NCBI GenBank assembly: GCA_011316305.1 | Contig: SAUG01000086.1 | Location: 124,001-188,000 of the forward strand | Source of the DNA: Rusavskia elegans | Taxonomy: Eukaryota; Ascomycota; Lecanoromycetes; Teloschistales; Teloschistaceae | Length of the DNA: 64,000 nucleotides | Direction: 5' to 3' | In this document: positions 46,001 to 57,184 of the stretch, in pieces | Numbering within the stretch: the first letter of the stretch is position 1 | Layout: each line of letters starts with the position of its first letter | The notes under the pieces: generated by a model | Seen by the model: only the letters and a program-made list of their open reading frames with translations | Database searches by the model: none | What the model was told of the DNA's origin: nothing | Program-made: the position numbers and the translations under genes

Positions 46001-47834
46001 ATCTAGTAATTTTAGTAGATTTTTCGTTATTCGGTATTCCCGTGTAATTTTATAAAACGTTTTACTACTTTAGTTATAATCCTTTATAATTATCTATATT
46101 CTAATAGGTCTAATAACTTTTATATAATTATCCGACTATACTTTTACTACGGCGATATTTATCGAAAGATTATTAACTTTCTAGCTATTTTCGGTTTAAT
46201 AAAATTTTATTAAATTTTATAGTATAAAATCTTTAAACTAACCGGCTATAGATAATAAACGATATAAATAGTAGATAGCTATTTCTACTTTATTCTTTTA
46301 TACGATAATTATAATTTCGAAAAAGGCCGATATAATAAAAGAATAGATAATATTTCTAAATATCGCGATATTACTATATTAATCGGATTCGAAAATTAGA
46401 GTCGAAACGTTTTATATTTAATTTAAAATATATAGTATTCCGAATAGTATCTATTTTCTATTTTTTAAATCGCCTATAATATTTAAAAACAGACGATAGA
46501 TATATAGATAAACTAATAGAAAGTAATTATATTTTTATTTATTTACTTTTTTATAGATACGTCTATTTTATATAATATTAGCTTTTAAATCTCTTTTCGT
46601 TAACGAAAAATATAAAGATACTCGCTATCTATAAATAGTATCTATACTATAGTTAGATATTTTTTTTAAATATCGAATAGAATTTTTTACTTTAACGTCT
46701 ATAATAATCGACGAAAGTATAATAAATAATAGCTTTAAAATAATCACAAATATATTTATTAATTAAATTAAAATCGATATCGACGATATTATTTTTAAAT
46801 TCTATTTTCGATTTATTATTAGAGATTTTAAAACCTGGAATCGAATAGAAAACTATAAATATTTTAAAGGTAATATTTTTTATTAATTTTTTAATTAATT
46901 ATAGTAGCTTTTTTTTAATATTAGATTTCAGTATCTTTGGTTTAATATATTATAGCTGATGAATAAAATATATTAGAAAATAAAATAACTAATTAACTTT
47001 TTTATATTATAGTATATAGTAGACTATTAGATACGAATTTAATTTATATAATCTAATAAATTCCAAAAACTAAAAAAATTAATTATCTATAATTACTATT
47101 CCCGTATTATTAATATTTAACTAACGACCGTCCGCTAATAAAAGATCGCGTATATTAAAAAGGCTAATATCTATATGATTTAGTTATCTAATAGTAAATA
47201 AGAAATTTAAACTATTATATTATATATTATCCGCGAGAAATTTTATCTAAAATATAATTTTTATATATTCGGTTTCGATCCGGTTTTCCGGAATTAGAAA
47301 TTCGAAAATTGTTTGAATTTTTATTTTATAGTAGAACTATAATTAATACTTCGGTATTCTATTAAATACGGTAATATTAGTTTTTTTCGTTTTATTTAAC
47401 GTCGGATTACTATAATTTTCTAGATCGAGCCGGCTAGTATTCTATATTATATTAGAGTTTTTCTATAAATCTTTTATATAGTAGATTTATCTATAGTATC
47501 TAAAAACTTCTAGAATAAAATATATATTAACTATTTTATTAATACTAGAAATAATATAGATTTAAAAGATAAAATAAACCGTCTATTGGAATTATATAAT
47601 CTAAACCTTATAATCTTCTAGCGAAAACGTTTATAATTTTCGACGAATAGCGATAAATTACTATAGAATTAGTCGTTAAATAGTAGTTATTTTATATATT
47701 TAAAGTTAGTTATTAAATATATTTTCTACCGTTTTACGTTCGGATAATATCTAGAAAAATCGTTTACCGAAAACGTTTAAAATATAGTATAGTATCTTTT
47801 ATTTAAATTACTCGTATCTTTATCTATAGATCGC

Positions 47835-48383
47835 ATCAGCAAAAATGTCGACCTCGTTCAAAGTTAATTGAACAAGTCTGAACTGGTAAACGGGTCTGAT
47901 CCTATATCCTGCCTAGCGCGTTATAAAAGCGTTTATAAGTAAACCTTTTATTTATAAACGTCTACGAGCAAGATTTTAGCTTATAAGCATTTATAAACGC
48001 CCTGAACGCTTTAAACGAGTTTTAAAATTTTTAAAAAAAATCTTTTAAAAACTCCAAGTCCCTCTATCTAGTAGAGCTACTAGTATTCTATTAAATATCT
48101 ATACTAGTAAACCTTTATCGTAGATTTTAAAAATTTTATTTATAGAACGCTAGCGTTGCTAGTTTCTAAACTAGAGGCTTCCCGTTATTAAACGGGAACT
48201 AACGGGCACTAAACCTTAAAAAGTTTAATTTTAAAATTCTAAATATAGATAAAATAGACGTTTTTAGAATATTTCTAAATTTTTCTATTTACTAAACAAG
48301 ATAATCTTGTTCAAACCGGTTCAATCGATTCTGAGCGCTTTTTTCATTTTAAAATACTATAAGCGGATTGTATATTTACTGAT
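47835..48383 (-). mobile_element. small non-autonomous DNA element (family 1), copy B, uninterrupted
   Basis: 549 bp, the reverse complement of the split copy at 20012-24554. The ends ATCAGCAAAAATG and TATATTTACTGAT form imperfect 12-13 bp inverted repeats. It preserves the empty site of the LTR insertion (sequence around GTGCCCGTTAGTTCCCG on the reverse strand). No coding capacity, and no certain target duplication. Confidence 0.7.
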
Positions 48384-49868
48384 ACGACTTTCTATTAATT
48401 TAATAGTAAATCTTTTTATTAAAGATTTTAAAAAACTAGAAGATTTTATAATTAATTATAATAACTATTTGGTTTCCGATTTAGCTAATATTAATATTCC
48501 GGAAAAGTTTCCCGTTAATTTTAATAAAATCGAAATAATAAAAATAATAGATTCTAATAATTTCGAATAAACTAATAATATATAATCTTTTATATTTATT
48601 ATTTAATTGGTATTTATACCGCGGTATCGTAAAATTAGATTTATTTTAACTAGTTTATTTTTATATATTTATAGCCGCCTTTTTTTATATTTTTTCAAAT
48701 TTTTCTTTCTATTTAGACTACTAGACGATAGTTCTAGTAATTCTAATATTATATATCCTTTTGAAATTAGTTCGACTATTTTAAACTATTACCGGCGTTA
48801 TTTTATATAGCCTATTTAAATCGCTTTAGCAAATTTCTAACTCGAGCGTCCTTTTTCGCTATTATTACTACTAATATCGAAATTATCTCTATTAACTATA
48901 AATATATCTATACTAATAGAACCGGGCTGATTTTCTATTACTAATTATTTTTTATCGATTTTACTATATTTAGCCTTTATTTTTTATAGCCGATAATTTC
49001 TAGTAATAATCTATAATATATAATAGTCTTTAAACTTTTCCGTCTAGATTTTTTGATTATCTTTTATCTTTATTTCTTTAGCTTCTACGCTGGTTTTTAT
49101 ATTTAATAATACGTTTACTATTTTTTTATAACCGATATCTAATATAAATTTTTTCTATAATAGTTCGAAAAATTCTATTTAATAGTATAATAAATTTAAC
49201 TATTTATTTTTAATTTTTTTTCCGATTATATTTTTATTATCTATATTATCCGTCTAAATTACTATTTTTCTAAAAAATTTTATTAAATAGAATTAAAAAG
49301 ATAATATTTAATATTTTAGATTAATTAAATATTTCCTTCGCCTTTTAAACTTTCTATTCTTTTAGAACCGAAAGAAACTAATTAACTTTCGATATATTCT
49401 ACTATCCGGCTGTTTTTCCGATTTTTTTTTTAGATATTTATATTTTTAAATAATAATTTAATAATCTAAATAGTAAATACTACAATATAGATTCGGTTTT
49501 ATCTAACTATTCGCTTTATATTTTTTATTATCGAAAAATTTTAGATTGATTTTATAAAGATAATATCTAAATGAATTTATTATATAAAATAATTCAAATA
49601 TTAAATCGCGTTTTCTATTTACTTTTTACTTTTTTTTTATTATCTTCGGTTAAATAGTATTTTTAATTTTAGATTCGATTTTCCTTTTAATATATACGTC
49701 TATATTACTATTTAACCATTTTATCTAAATATTATCCGATTTATAAACGGTTTTTCGTCGATTATTTAATAGTTCTTTATACTACTTTTAGTATAGCTAT
49801 ATAAAATATATTTATTCGTTTACTTTTCGTATTATAGGTCCGAGTCTTTAGTATATAGCTACTAGAAC

Positions 49869-50333
49869 TAGATTGGTTACTTCGGTACGAGTTTTCGTCG
49901 GTATTTAAAATTCGACCCGATTTCTTGGCGGATTAAACCGGTTCGATTCGCTAAACGGTCGGTTCCGGATCGAATTCGAAAACCCGATAGAAATTCGCTA
50001 AATCTTTATTATAATTTAAATATAATACTTTTTATTATATTTTAAAACTTATATTAGTAATATAATTAAATAACGTATTTAGTTTAACTAGAACTTTTCT
50101 ACCTAATATAGTTAATTAATTAGAAATTTTTAAAATAAATAAATATAATTTTTATATTAAAATTATCTTTTTATTCTAGAGTTTAACGTTTTAGCGATTC
50201 CGAATCGAATCGAATCGGTTCCTCGACTAGGAATCGAAAACCCGTCGGTTCGATATCTAGAAAAATCGGAACCGATTCGGTTCGAATCCGGAATACGAAT
50301 CCGGATTCGAAATCCGACCCGACGGCCAATCTA
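49869..50333 (-). mobile_element. hAT-like MITE (family 2), copy B, with 8-bp target duplication
   Basis: The termini TAGATTGGTT and GGCCAATCTA are the copy-A termini after C-to-T/G-to-A change. They are flanked by the exact 8-bp duplication ACTAGAAC (49861-49868 and 50334-50341). The internal sequence is related to 24587-25162 in reverse orientation. Confidence 0.78.
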
Positions 50334-52349
50334 ACTAGAACGTCTATTATTAACTATTAATATACTATTCGAATATTCGGATTATTAATTTCAAATCTAT
50401 ATATATCGATTATAATTAGTATTTTTAGACTATTATAATCTATAGAAAGCCGAAGAAAATTAGTACTAATTTTTTCTCGGTTAATCTCTATTATTACTAC
50501 GAAAAAAGATTTTATAAAAAATAATTTCTACGCCGGATATTCTAGCTACTTTATCTATATCCGGAACTATTTATACGTTAATTTATTTATCTAGCCGAAA
50601 TTAATATAAATAATCGATATTAGTATATTCTATAGTTCAGTAATTTTTATAAATAGAATATATTATAAGTTTTCTATTATTATCTATATATATTTTAGTT
50701 TATTCGTTTATATATAGATTTCTAGCTAATTTAATATAAGTTTTAAAATAGTTATTTCATTATTAAAACGATATATTTTCTTTACTATTACGGTTTCGAA
50801 TATTATAAAAATAGCGAAAAATAGTAATCTATTCGATAAACGTATTCGTAAAACGTTTAGATTAAAATATTTCGGCCGGAAACCTGACTATTTAAATATA
50901 AAATAGAATTCGTTAATAGCTAATAGATTTACTTTGTTTAAAAAGTTTTTATAGTTTAAAACTATATCGTTAAATTATTTAAAAATAATAATCTCGGAAC
51001 TAGTAAAAATAAATTAATTAGTTATTCGAAATTTTTAAAAATATATAATGATTTACTATATATATAGATTTTATTTTATATATATTTTAGAATTTCTTTC
51101 GAATTATATACACTATATAGTACTAACGGGTTACTATTCGAAATTAATAGAAATTTGCTATACTTTTTTTTTGTAATATAAATAACGATATTACTATTAA
51201 TATAAACGTTTTTTTAATTATTTAAAAATAGTAGAATTTAATATAGTAAACTTTTACTAAATCTAGTTTTAATAGTAATAATTAAATCGTTTTTTAAAAT
51301 TTATTTTAAAGTTTAAATCTATAGTTTTTTCGTTTCGAAATTAAAGTATTTACAGATTTTATTTCTAATATTATTTAATACTATAACCGTTTCTATTACG
51401 CTATTTATCTATTTTCTATCGATTATAGTACTAGACGATTTTAGTAATATTATAAATTTATAGATTTAAAAAATTAATATTATATATTTTATTTTATCTA
51501 GTATTTATATTAATATTTAAATTAATTTAATATCGAAAACGATTTATATAAGATTTACAAATACTTTTATTTTACTATTATTCAATTATTTAACCAAATT
51601 TTATTAATTTAATAGATTATTATATCCGGCGTTCTAATTACTTTTATAAGTATTTAATATTTTTCGGATATTTTATATAATTAAATTTTACGCCGAATCT
51701 ATTTTTATATCTATTTAATACTATCTAGTAATATTCGATTTATTAAAATCTAAAAAATAATTAAATAATTATATTTATTTAAAGTAAATAGTTAATATAT
51801 TATATATTTTCGATCCTATATTTTTATTCTATTATTTTTTTTATTTAATCTAGTAACGGATATATATATAGACGTAAATATTTATAAATTTAATAAATTC
51901 TATTTTCTAAATATTATATATATTAGTTAAAATTAATACTATTTTAACTAAATTTTATAATTTTAAATTTAATTTTATAAATAACGAAATTTTTTTATAC
52001 TAATTCTAATACTAACTATATACGGCTATAGTCTAGACTCTAAAAGCCTAGTTTAATACTACGTTCTAGTTTCGGTTTAGTTTCCTGTTAGCGCCGAAGT
52101 AAATTTCTAGTCGGAGCAGGTCTGAGGGCTGAGGCAAATATCGTAGAGATTGGGTGGGACCCAATCTGAGCAGTCAAGTCTCAGTGATCAGACCACAAAG
52201 CGCTAGCCGTTTTTGAACAAAAGAATCAATCCGGACGATCTTCGGCAAATCTGTCGCGCCTCGCGAGGCTTCACCCAAAAGTTGAAATGTGCAAACACAA
52301 AGTGATCAGGGTACTGTAAGAGTCCTCAATCTATATACAAAACCCGAAC

Positions 52350-54216
52350 ATGTCTCTTTCGATACCCAATGCGCCCAACAGTGGACTCTTCAAGCCAGGT
52401 TACAACAAGTAAGACAACCGCACGCACGCTCCAGCCTTGAACATTTTCTGACAATTGGGACAAAATAGCTACGATTCCGAAGACGGCGCCGTCATACGAA
52501 ATATAGAAGCATGTCGAGCAATCGCCCAAACCGTTCAAACCTCCTTCGGTCCCTACGGCCGCAACAAAATCGTCATCAATCACCTCCAGAAAATGATCCT
52601 CACCTCGGACGCAGCCTCCATCCTCAACGAGCTCGATGTCGTACACCCCGCCGCGAAGCTCGTCGTCATGGCCAGCCAGCAGCAAGAATCCGAGATCGGT
52701 GACGCTACGAACATGGTCATCGTGCTGGCGGGCGAGTTGATGCGGAAAGCCGAGGAATTGATCCGGATGGGTCTCAAGACCAGCGATATAATACAAGGCT
52801 ACGAGAGGGCGCAGAAAGAAGCATTGAGAATCCTTGATAGTATGTCAAGCATACGCCGCTGTAATCCGAAATGCGGTCGATTGCTAAGACAATACTGTAG
52901 ACCTCGTGGTCGACAAAGTCACCGACATCCGCTCCCAGACCGAGCTCGAAAAACCCATCCGCACCGTCGTCGCCTCCAAACAATCCGGCTCCGAAGATGA
53001 TCTCGCTGGCATGATCGCCGAAGCCGTCCTCGCCGTCCTCCCCAAAAATCCCATAAACTTCAACGTCGACAACATCCGCGTCGTCAAAATCATGGGCGGC
53101 TCCCTCGACCAATCCCGCGTCGTCAAAGGCATGGTCTTCGGCCGCGAACCCGACTCCAGCACCAAAAGAGCCAAGAACGCCAAAGTCGGCGTCTTCAGCT
53201 GTCCCATCGACATCAGCCAGACAGAAACAAAAGGCACCGTACTCCTACATAACGCCAAAGAAATGCTCAACTTCACCAAAGGCGAAGAAACCCAGCTCGA
53301 AGCCGCCGTCAAAGAACTCCACGACAGCGGCCTCCGTGTCGTCGTCGCCGGCAGCACCGTCGGCGAACTCGCTCTTCACTACCTCAACCGCTTCGGCATC
53401 CTCGTCATCAAAATAATGTCTAAATTCGAACTCCGCCGTCTCTGCCGCGTCGTTGGCGCCACGCCCCTGGCTCGCCTAGGCGCCCCCATGCCCGACGAAA
53501 TGGGCAAAGTCGACATCGTTGAGACACTGGAAATTGGCGGCGACCGCGTGACGGTCTTCAGACAGGAAAACGATGCCACTCGAACAGCCACCCTGGTCAT
53601 CCGAGGCGCCACGCAGAACCATCTCGACGACGTGGAGCGAGCGATCGACGACGGCGTCAACGTCATGAAAGCCATCACCCGAGACCCAAGACTGGTACCC
53701 GGGGCCGGCGCGACAGAAATGCAATTAGTAGAGCGAATAAGTGCGTATGGCGAAAAAACCCCCGAGTTAAGCCAACATGCGATCCGCAAGTACGCCGAAG
53801 CTTTCGAAGTCATCCCCAAAACACTGGCGGAGAGCGCAGGGCTAGATGCCACCGAGGTATTGGCGAGATTGTACGCTCGACATCACAAAGCGGCCAAGAC
53901 TGCAGCGATGAAGGCCGACGATACTTCGTCTGGAACGTCGTCGGAATCGTCGCAATCGTCGGAAGATGAAAGTACTGAGGAGGAGGATGACGCTGGGTGG
54001 ACGTTGGGGGTGGATATTGAAAACAATGATGGAACGGGGACATTGGATGCGAAGGAAGAGGGGATCTTGGATTTGTTGATCTCGAAACAGTGGGCGATAC
54101 GGTTGGCGACGGAGGCGGCGAGAACGGTGCTGAGTGTGGATCAGATCATCGTTGCGAGGCAGGCCGGGGGTCCGAAGCCTCCGGCGCAAGGCAATCCTAA
54201 TTGGGATGAGGGTTGA
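52350..54216 (+). CDS. CCT8: chaperonin CCT/TRiC subunit theta
   Basis: Exons 52350-52408, 52469-52839 and 52901-54216 give 581 residues. Splicing yields FKPGYNN-YDSEDGAVIRNIEA and RILDN-LVVDKVTDIRS. Landmarks are TSFGPYGRNKIVINHLQKMI, TSDAASILNELDVVHPAAKL, SEIGDATNMVIVLAGELM (nucleotide-binding GDxT), ISQTETKGTVLLHNAKEML and RLVPGAGATEMQLVERISAY. These identify the theta subunit of the cytosolic two-ring chaperonin that folds actin, tubulin and others. Oddity: near the C-terminus the family's usual short loop before GVDIEN is expanded to a Ser/Asp/Glu-rich stretch of about 35 residues (DDTSSGTSSESSQSSEDEST). There is no RIP damage despite the neighbouring block. Confidence 0.93.
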
Positions 54217-54638
54217 GGTATGGATCCTGATGACCTGGTCGGTAGCAGGAGCCGAATTTACAAAAAAATGTCCAAATTTTCCGAACTCCGTCTTATGACC
54301 CAAGCTTCGGCGTTTGGTCTCTGGATTCTGCGCCGGGAGGCAACTTTTGTTGGCTGTGAGTGATACGTCGTTCTTGTAGCACCAGAATTCGGTCGATCAA
54401 GCGATAAGAGGTTACCAGCTAACGAGCACACTTCTCTGTCCTTGAGCCGATAGACCGCTAAAAGACGATATCTAGTGCAGTCAAATCAGAACAAGAAAGA
54501 GATGTCGGGCAGTGGAAAGGAAACCGCATACCTCGCTATCGAGATGTTCGCCCATGGTGCTTTCAATGAGAAATATCGCTCGGGAGCCTCTCAAGCAGTA
54601 ATCCACACAAGCCTTCTCATCGCCAACCTGACATCGGC
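54217..54638. other. intergenic between CCT8 and the RBR ligase (convergent)
   Basis: 420 bases with no supported gene; a plus-strand frame from 54475 is mostly antisense to the downstream gene. Confidence 0.5.
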
Positions 54639-56468
54639 CTATTGCGGCCTCAGAGAACAACTGAAAACATTCCGCACCCACCAATCCACCATCGTCTGCA
54701 GCGTCCACTCCTCCTCGACTCTTTCCTGCCTACCTATCGCACCCACCTTCTCCAGTTTTCCCTTCCCACCCGCCAACCCCTGCTTCTCCCTCCACTCCTT
54801 CTCGGCCTCCAGCCCCGCCGCATTGACCAGCGCATCCTCATCCTCAGCCCGATAAAGATCACACTTTTCACACTCCCGACATCTCCCCGCCTCATAGCGG
54901 AAATGCTGGCAGAAATGCTGATACCCTTCGCCACCTTCCATGGGCCCTAAACCCTGGCGGCAGACATAGCACATGACGTATCCGCAGACACAGGTTAATT
55001 TATTGCAGCCGCTGTCTTTGATGAAGCCAAGGCCACATTTAGGGCAGGTGCGTTTGAGGGCGGCGGTGCGTGCGGCTTCGATCGTGGTGCGGAGCTCGAG
55101 GACTTCGGATTCGAAGCAGGTGTGGGGGTCGCGCCAGGGTTTGGAGCAGTTGGTGCAGGAAAGGGTGAAACAGGTGGGAGAACGGCATTGGAAGCGGGCT
55201 GGGAATTGTTTGATGTTTGCGAGCCGTGTGAGGGCGGTTTGAAATAGAGAGGTAACGGAAGGCAGCCTTGTTGATTTGGATGGTTGGCAGCTCCATAAAA
55301 GGTAAAGGAATAGAAACGGCATACATACTACGGCCAGAATGGTGTAAGTAAGTGCTCGGAAAGGATGATTCATATCGAGATGGTACTGAAGCGTGCCGGT
55401 AGGAAGGTATAGATCCCTGGCTTCAGCGTAAGAACATACTGGACAGCGTACCAGCGGTACCTGTGCGATAGTCAAGGCTTCCTCTGCTAAGCGTGACTCG
55501 AATCGAGTGACCAACTGTACCCCTTTTCTGGACTCATAAATGGCACGTTGTGTTGCATTATGGGGAATACAGCCCTCGCAGTTGTCGTCCGTTGTAAGTG
55601 CCATGCAACGAAGTAGACCTCGATCATGGTGAATGTTGCGATCCCAGCCCTGACCAAACAGTGCCTCGTTGATGGAGTTGGAGATACAGCTATAGCAGAT
55701 CATATGGACTGATGCAGTGCATTCCGTCATGCGCTCGAACGTCGTGGCAGAGAAGCAACACCCACATTCAAAAAGGGCTTCGGCATCTTCAGCTTCTTCT
55801 AGATTTGTTTGCAGGGCTAAAATCCAATCCTTGTCCTCTTGCTGAGCTTTGTATTGAGCAAACAGAGGAGCAAGGACTGTCCTTTGAAGCTCATCATCGA
55901 GTTCAGCGTCTCCAGTCGCCTTCAGGATTGGCAGGAAGGAGCCATCGGTTGACTTGATCCATCCTATCATAGCATGCTTTTCTGTCTCATCCTCGGACCT
56001 TCTGGTCCATCTCGAGAAGAATTTGCGGAGGGATGAACGCCAATGCTTGGACGCTATTTTCTTGAGGACTGGTCTCGCCAAAGTATAAGAGTGGTTCTGC
56101 TCGGCCAGGACGGCCTTCACTGTGCTTTTGCTCAACGTCTTGAACTCTTGGAGCAAAGCTGCTTTGACTGCCCATTTGTAGCTGTTGCGCCTGAAGAGAT
56201 CTGCTTCCGGGATTTGCGAAACATCGATTGCATCCGCCTCGGTCCGCTCAACAGCAGTCCTCCATCGACCTTTGACCCACTCGTCCTCCTTCTTTAGTAG
56301 TTGATATGCTACGATTTCTAGACGACTTTCCCCATCGAATCTAAGGAGCATTTCTCGGAAAACATCGGGGAGTACATTGGGGAAGATCTTGACAAGGACT
56401 GCCAACTCGTCGTTGAGCTCATCCAGTCGATGCTCATCTGGAGCATCTTGACCATCAACAATAGTCAT
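54639..56468 (-). CDS. RBR-type (RING-IBR-RING) E3 ubiquitin ligase with N-terminal CUE-like region
   Basis: A single exon encodes 609 residues from the ATG at 56468 (MTIVDGQDAPDEHRLDEL). The frame is open about 30 bases further up but without an ATG. Residues about 15-60 (ELAVLVKIFPNVLPDVFREM) resemble a CUE ubiquitin-binding helix bundle. RING1 begins ECGCCFSATTFERMTECTAS. IBR-like Cys pairs follow (RCPVCSYAEA, then CRSPTCFTLSCTNCSKPW). RING2 is CPKCGLGFIKDSGCNKLTCV with CGYVMCYVC; the Cys in SGCNK aligns with the catalytic Cys of Parkin-type ligases. A hydrophobic stretch (ILAVVCMPFLFLYLLW) between domains may be a membrane anchor. It transfers ubiquitin by a thioester step; substrate unknown. 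Confidence 0.82.
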   Translation of the reverse strand: MTIVDGQDAPDEHRLDELNDELAVLVKIFPNVLPDVFREMLLRFDGESRLEIVAYQLLKKEDEWVKGRWRTAVERTEADAIDVSQIPEADLFRRNSYKWAVKAALLQEFKTLSKSTVKAVLAEQNHSYTLARPVLKKIASKHWRSSLRKFFSRWTRRSEDETEKHAMIGWIKSTDGSFLPILKATGDAELDDELQRTVLAPLFAQYKAQQEDKDWILALQTNLEEAEDAEALFECGCCFSATTFERMTECTASVHMICYSCISNSINEALFGQGWDRNIHHDRGLLRCMALTTDDNCEGCIPHNATQRAIYESRKGVQLVTRFESRLAEEALTIAQVPLVRCPVCSYAEARDLYLPTGTLQYHLDMNHPFRALTYTILAVVCMPFLFLYLLWSCQPSKSTRLPSVTSLFQTALTRLANIKQFPARFQCRSPTCFTLSCTNCSKPWRDPHTCFESEVLELRTTIEAARTAALKRTCPKCGLGFIKDSGCNKLTCVCGYVMCYVCRQGLGPMEGGEGYQHFCQHFRYEAGRCRECEKCDLYRAEDEDALVNAAGLEAEKEWREKQGLAGGKGKLEKVGAIGRQERVEEEWTLQTMVDWWVRNVFSCSLRPQ

Positions 56469-56679
56469 TGGCACGGTTACAGAGATAGATCCCAACGTCC
56501 TCTGACAGTGTTGGAGAGAACATTGACATTATGAATTTCCATATGAGATTGGTTGAAGACCTACGCAGGTCGCAGCTTCCTGTCCGGAAAGCTAATGAAA
56601 TGAATTGCGGGCACAACAAATGCTGTCAGCCAACGAATGCGACAGCGAACTCTGACGTGGGATGCCCGTTTAAAGAGCC

Positions 56680-56684
56680 AAAAA
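56680..56684 (-). terminator. RNA polymerase III T-run after tRNA-Pro
   Basis: TTTTT on the minus strand, a few bases beyond the tRNA 3' end. Confidence 0.6.
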
Positions 56685-56689
56685 GAATT

Positions 56690-56844
56690 GGGCTCAGCCG
56701 GGATTTGAACTGAGGAGATATTAGTGAATGATGAATCGAATAGGAAGTAGCGCCACGCACCCCGGGGCCTGCCACATTTGAAACGTTTTGGAAAACATTC
56801 AGGAAAACCCCGAAGCGGCAATCATACGTCTAGACCACTGAGCC
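56690..56844 (-). tRNA. tRNA-Pro (anticodon CGG) with a canonical anticodon intron plus a spliceosomal-type intron in the T-arm
   Basis: The acceptor GGCTCAG/CTGAGCC pairs over 7 bp with discriminator C73. The D-arm is GTCT-AGACGTA-TGAT, the anticodon stem GCCGC/GTGGC (one G-U), and the loop TTCGGG-[32-nt intron]-T. The variable loop is AGGCC. The T-arm CCGGG / TTCAAAT / CCCGG is perfect only if the 51 bases at 56710-56760 are removed. With both inserts out the tRNA is 72 bases. The A box is intact, but the B box GGTTCAAATCC is cut after GG. A T5 terminator follows. D-loop position 18 is C rather than the near-universal G, which may mean the gene is drifting. Confidence 0.8.
56710..56760 (-). 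other. 51-nt spliceosomal-like intron inside the tRNA-Pro T-arm
   Basis: It starts GTGCGT, contains ATTCACTAATATC (CTAAT branch consensus 16 bases before the end) and ends CTCCTCAG. Length and signals match the mRNA introns of this window (47-92 nt). It lies exactly between positions 53 and 54 of the tRNA. It does not form the bulge-helix-bulge expected for a tRNA-endonuclease intron at the normal site, which is already occupied. Confidence 0.7.
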
Positions 56845-57184
56845 ACGTAACACTCGTCAGGTTGGAAAGTATCTTTTTATTTTTGTGTCTTACCTTGAGT
56901 CATGTCTGAGATATGTGTTTCATCCCACCTCTAACCGTCCAAGACAACGACCTCTTCACAAGTGCCATTGTTCCCCACCTCAGTCTGATGTTCTTTGATG
57001 CCGTTGATGATTGATCGAATCTGCTCCTGCTATTACTGATTGATTTGATGCGCCTCAATAGCAAATGCTTCCAAATTTCGTATGATATGTTCTAGAAAAT
57101 CGCTTGATACTTTTGTTGCTGGAGGCATGAGATCGAACGAATCCTGTCTTTTGCTTCTTGTTATCCGTCTCTACCTGCTCCGCG
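56845..57184. other. intergenic
   Basis: No supported gene; short frames only. Confidence 0.4.

Larger units (their letters stand above)
40031..52080. repeat. RIP-mutated AT-rich block 2 (about 12 kb)
   Basis: Same composition as block 1: A+T-rich, CpA/TpG nearly absent, TpA abundant, CpG retained. No open frame longer than about 90 codons has coding character. Recognisable inserts are the family-1 element at 47835-48383 and the hAT-like MITE at 49869-50333. The remainder is decayed transposon sequence I could not assign. Both edges are abrupt; CCT8 starts only about 270 bp beyond. Confidence 0.8.

Noticed and set aside
48307..48810. Two open frames of 87 and 67 codons inside AT block 2
   Set aside because: Composition-driven open frames in RIP sequence (few C/G to form codons, Ile/Asn/Leu/Phe-rich), and the first overlaps the family-1 element. 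No coding signature.
40031..52080. Mitochondrial DNA insertion or centromere as explanation of the AT-rich block
   Set aside because: Specific loss of CpA/TpG with CpG kept, plus transposon termini with target duplications, fits RIP of repeats. No mitochondrial gene motif is visible. A centromeric role cannot be excluded but has no positive evidence.
54475..54855. Plus-strand frame downstream of CCT8
   Set aside because: Mostly antisense to the RING2 end of the RBR ligase; no independent evidence.
56469..56495. TTG at 56495 as start of the RBR ligase
   Set aside because: The frame has no ATG until 56468, which still precedes the whole CUE-like region.
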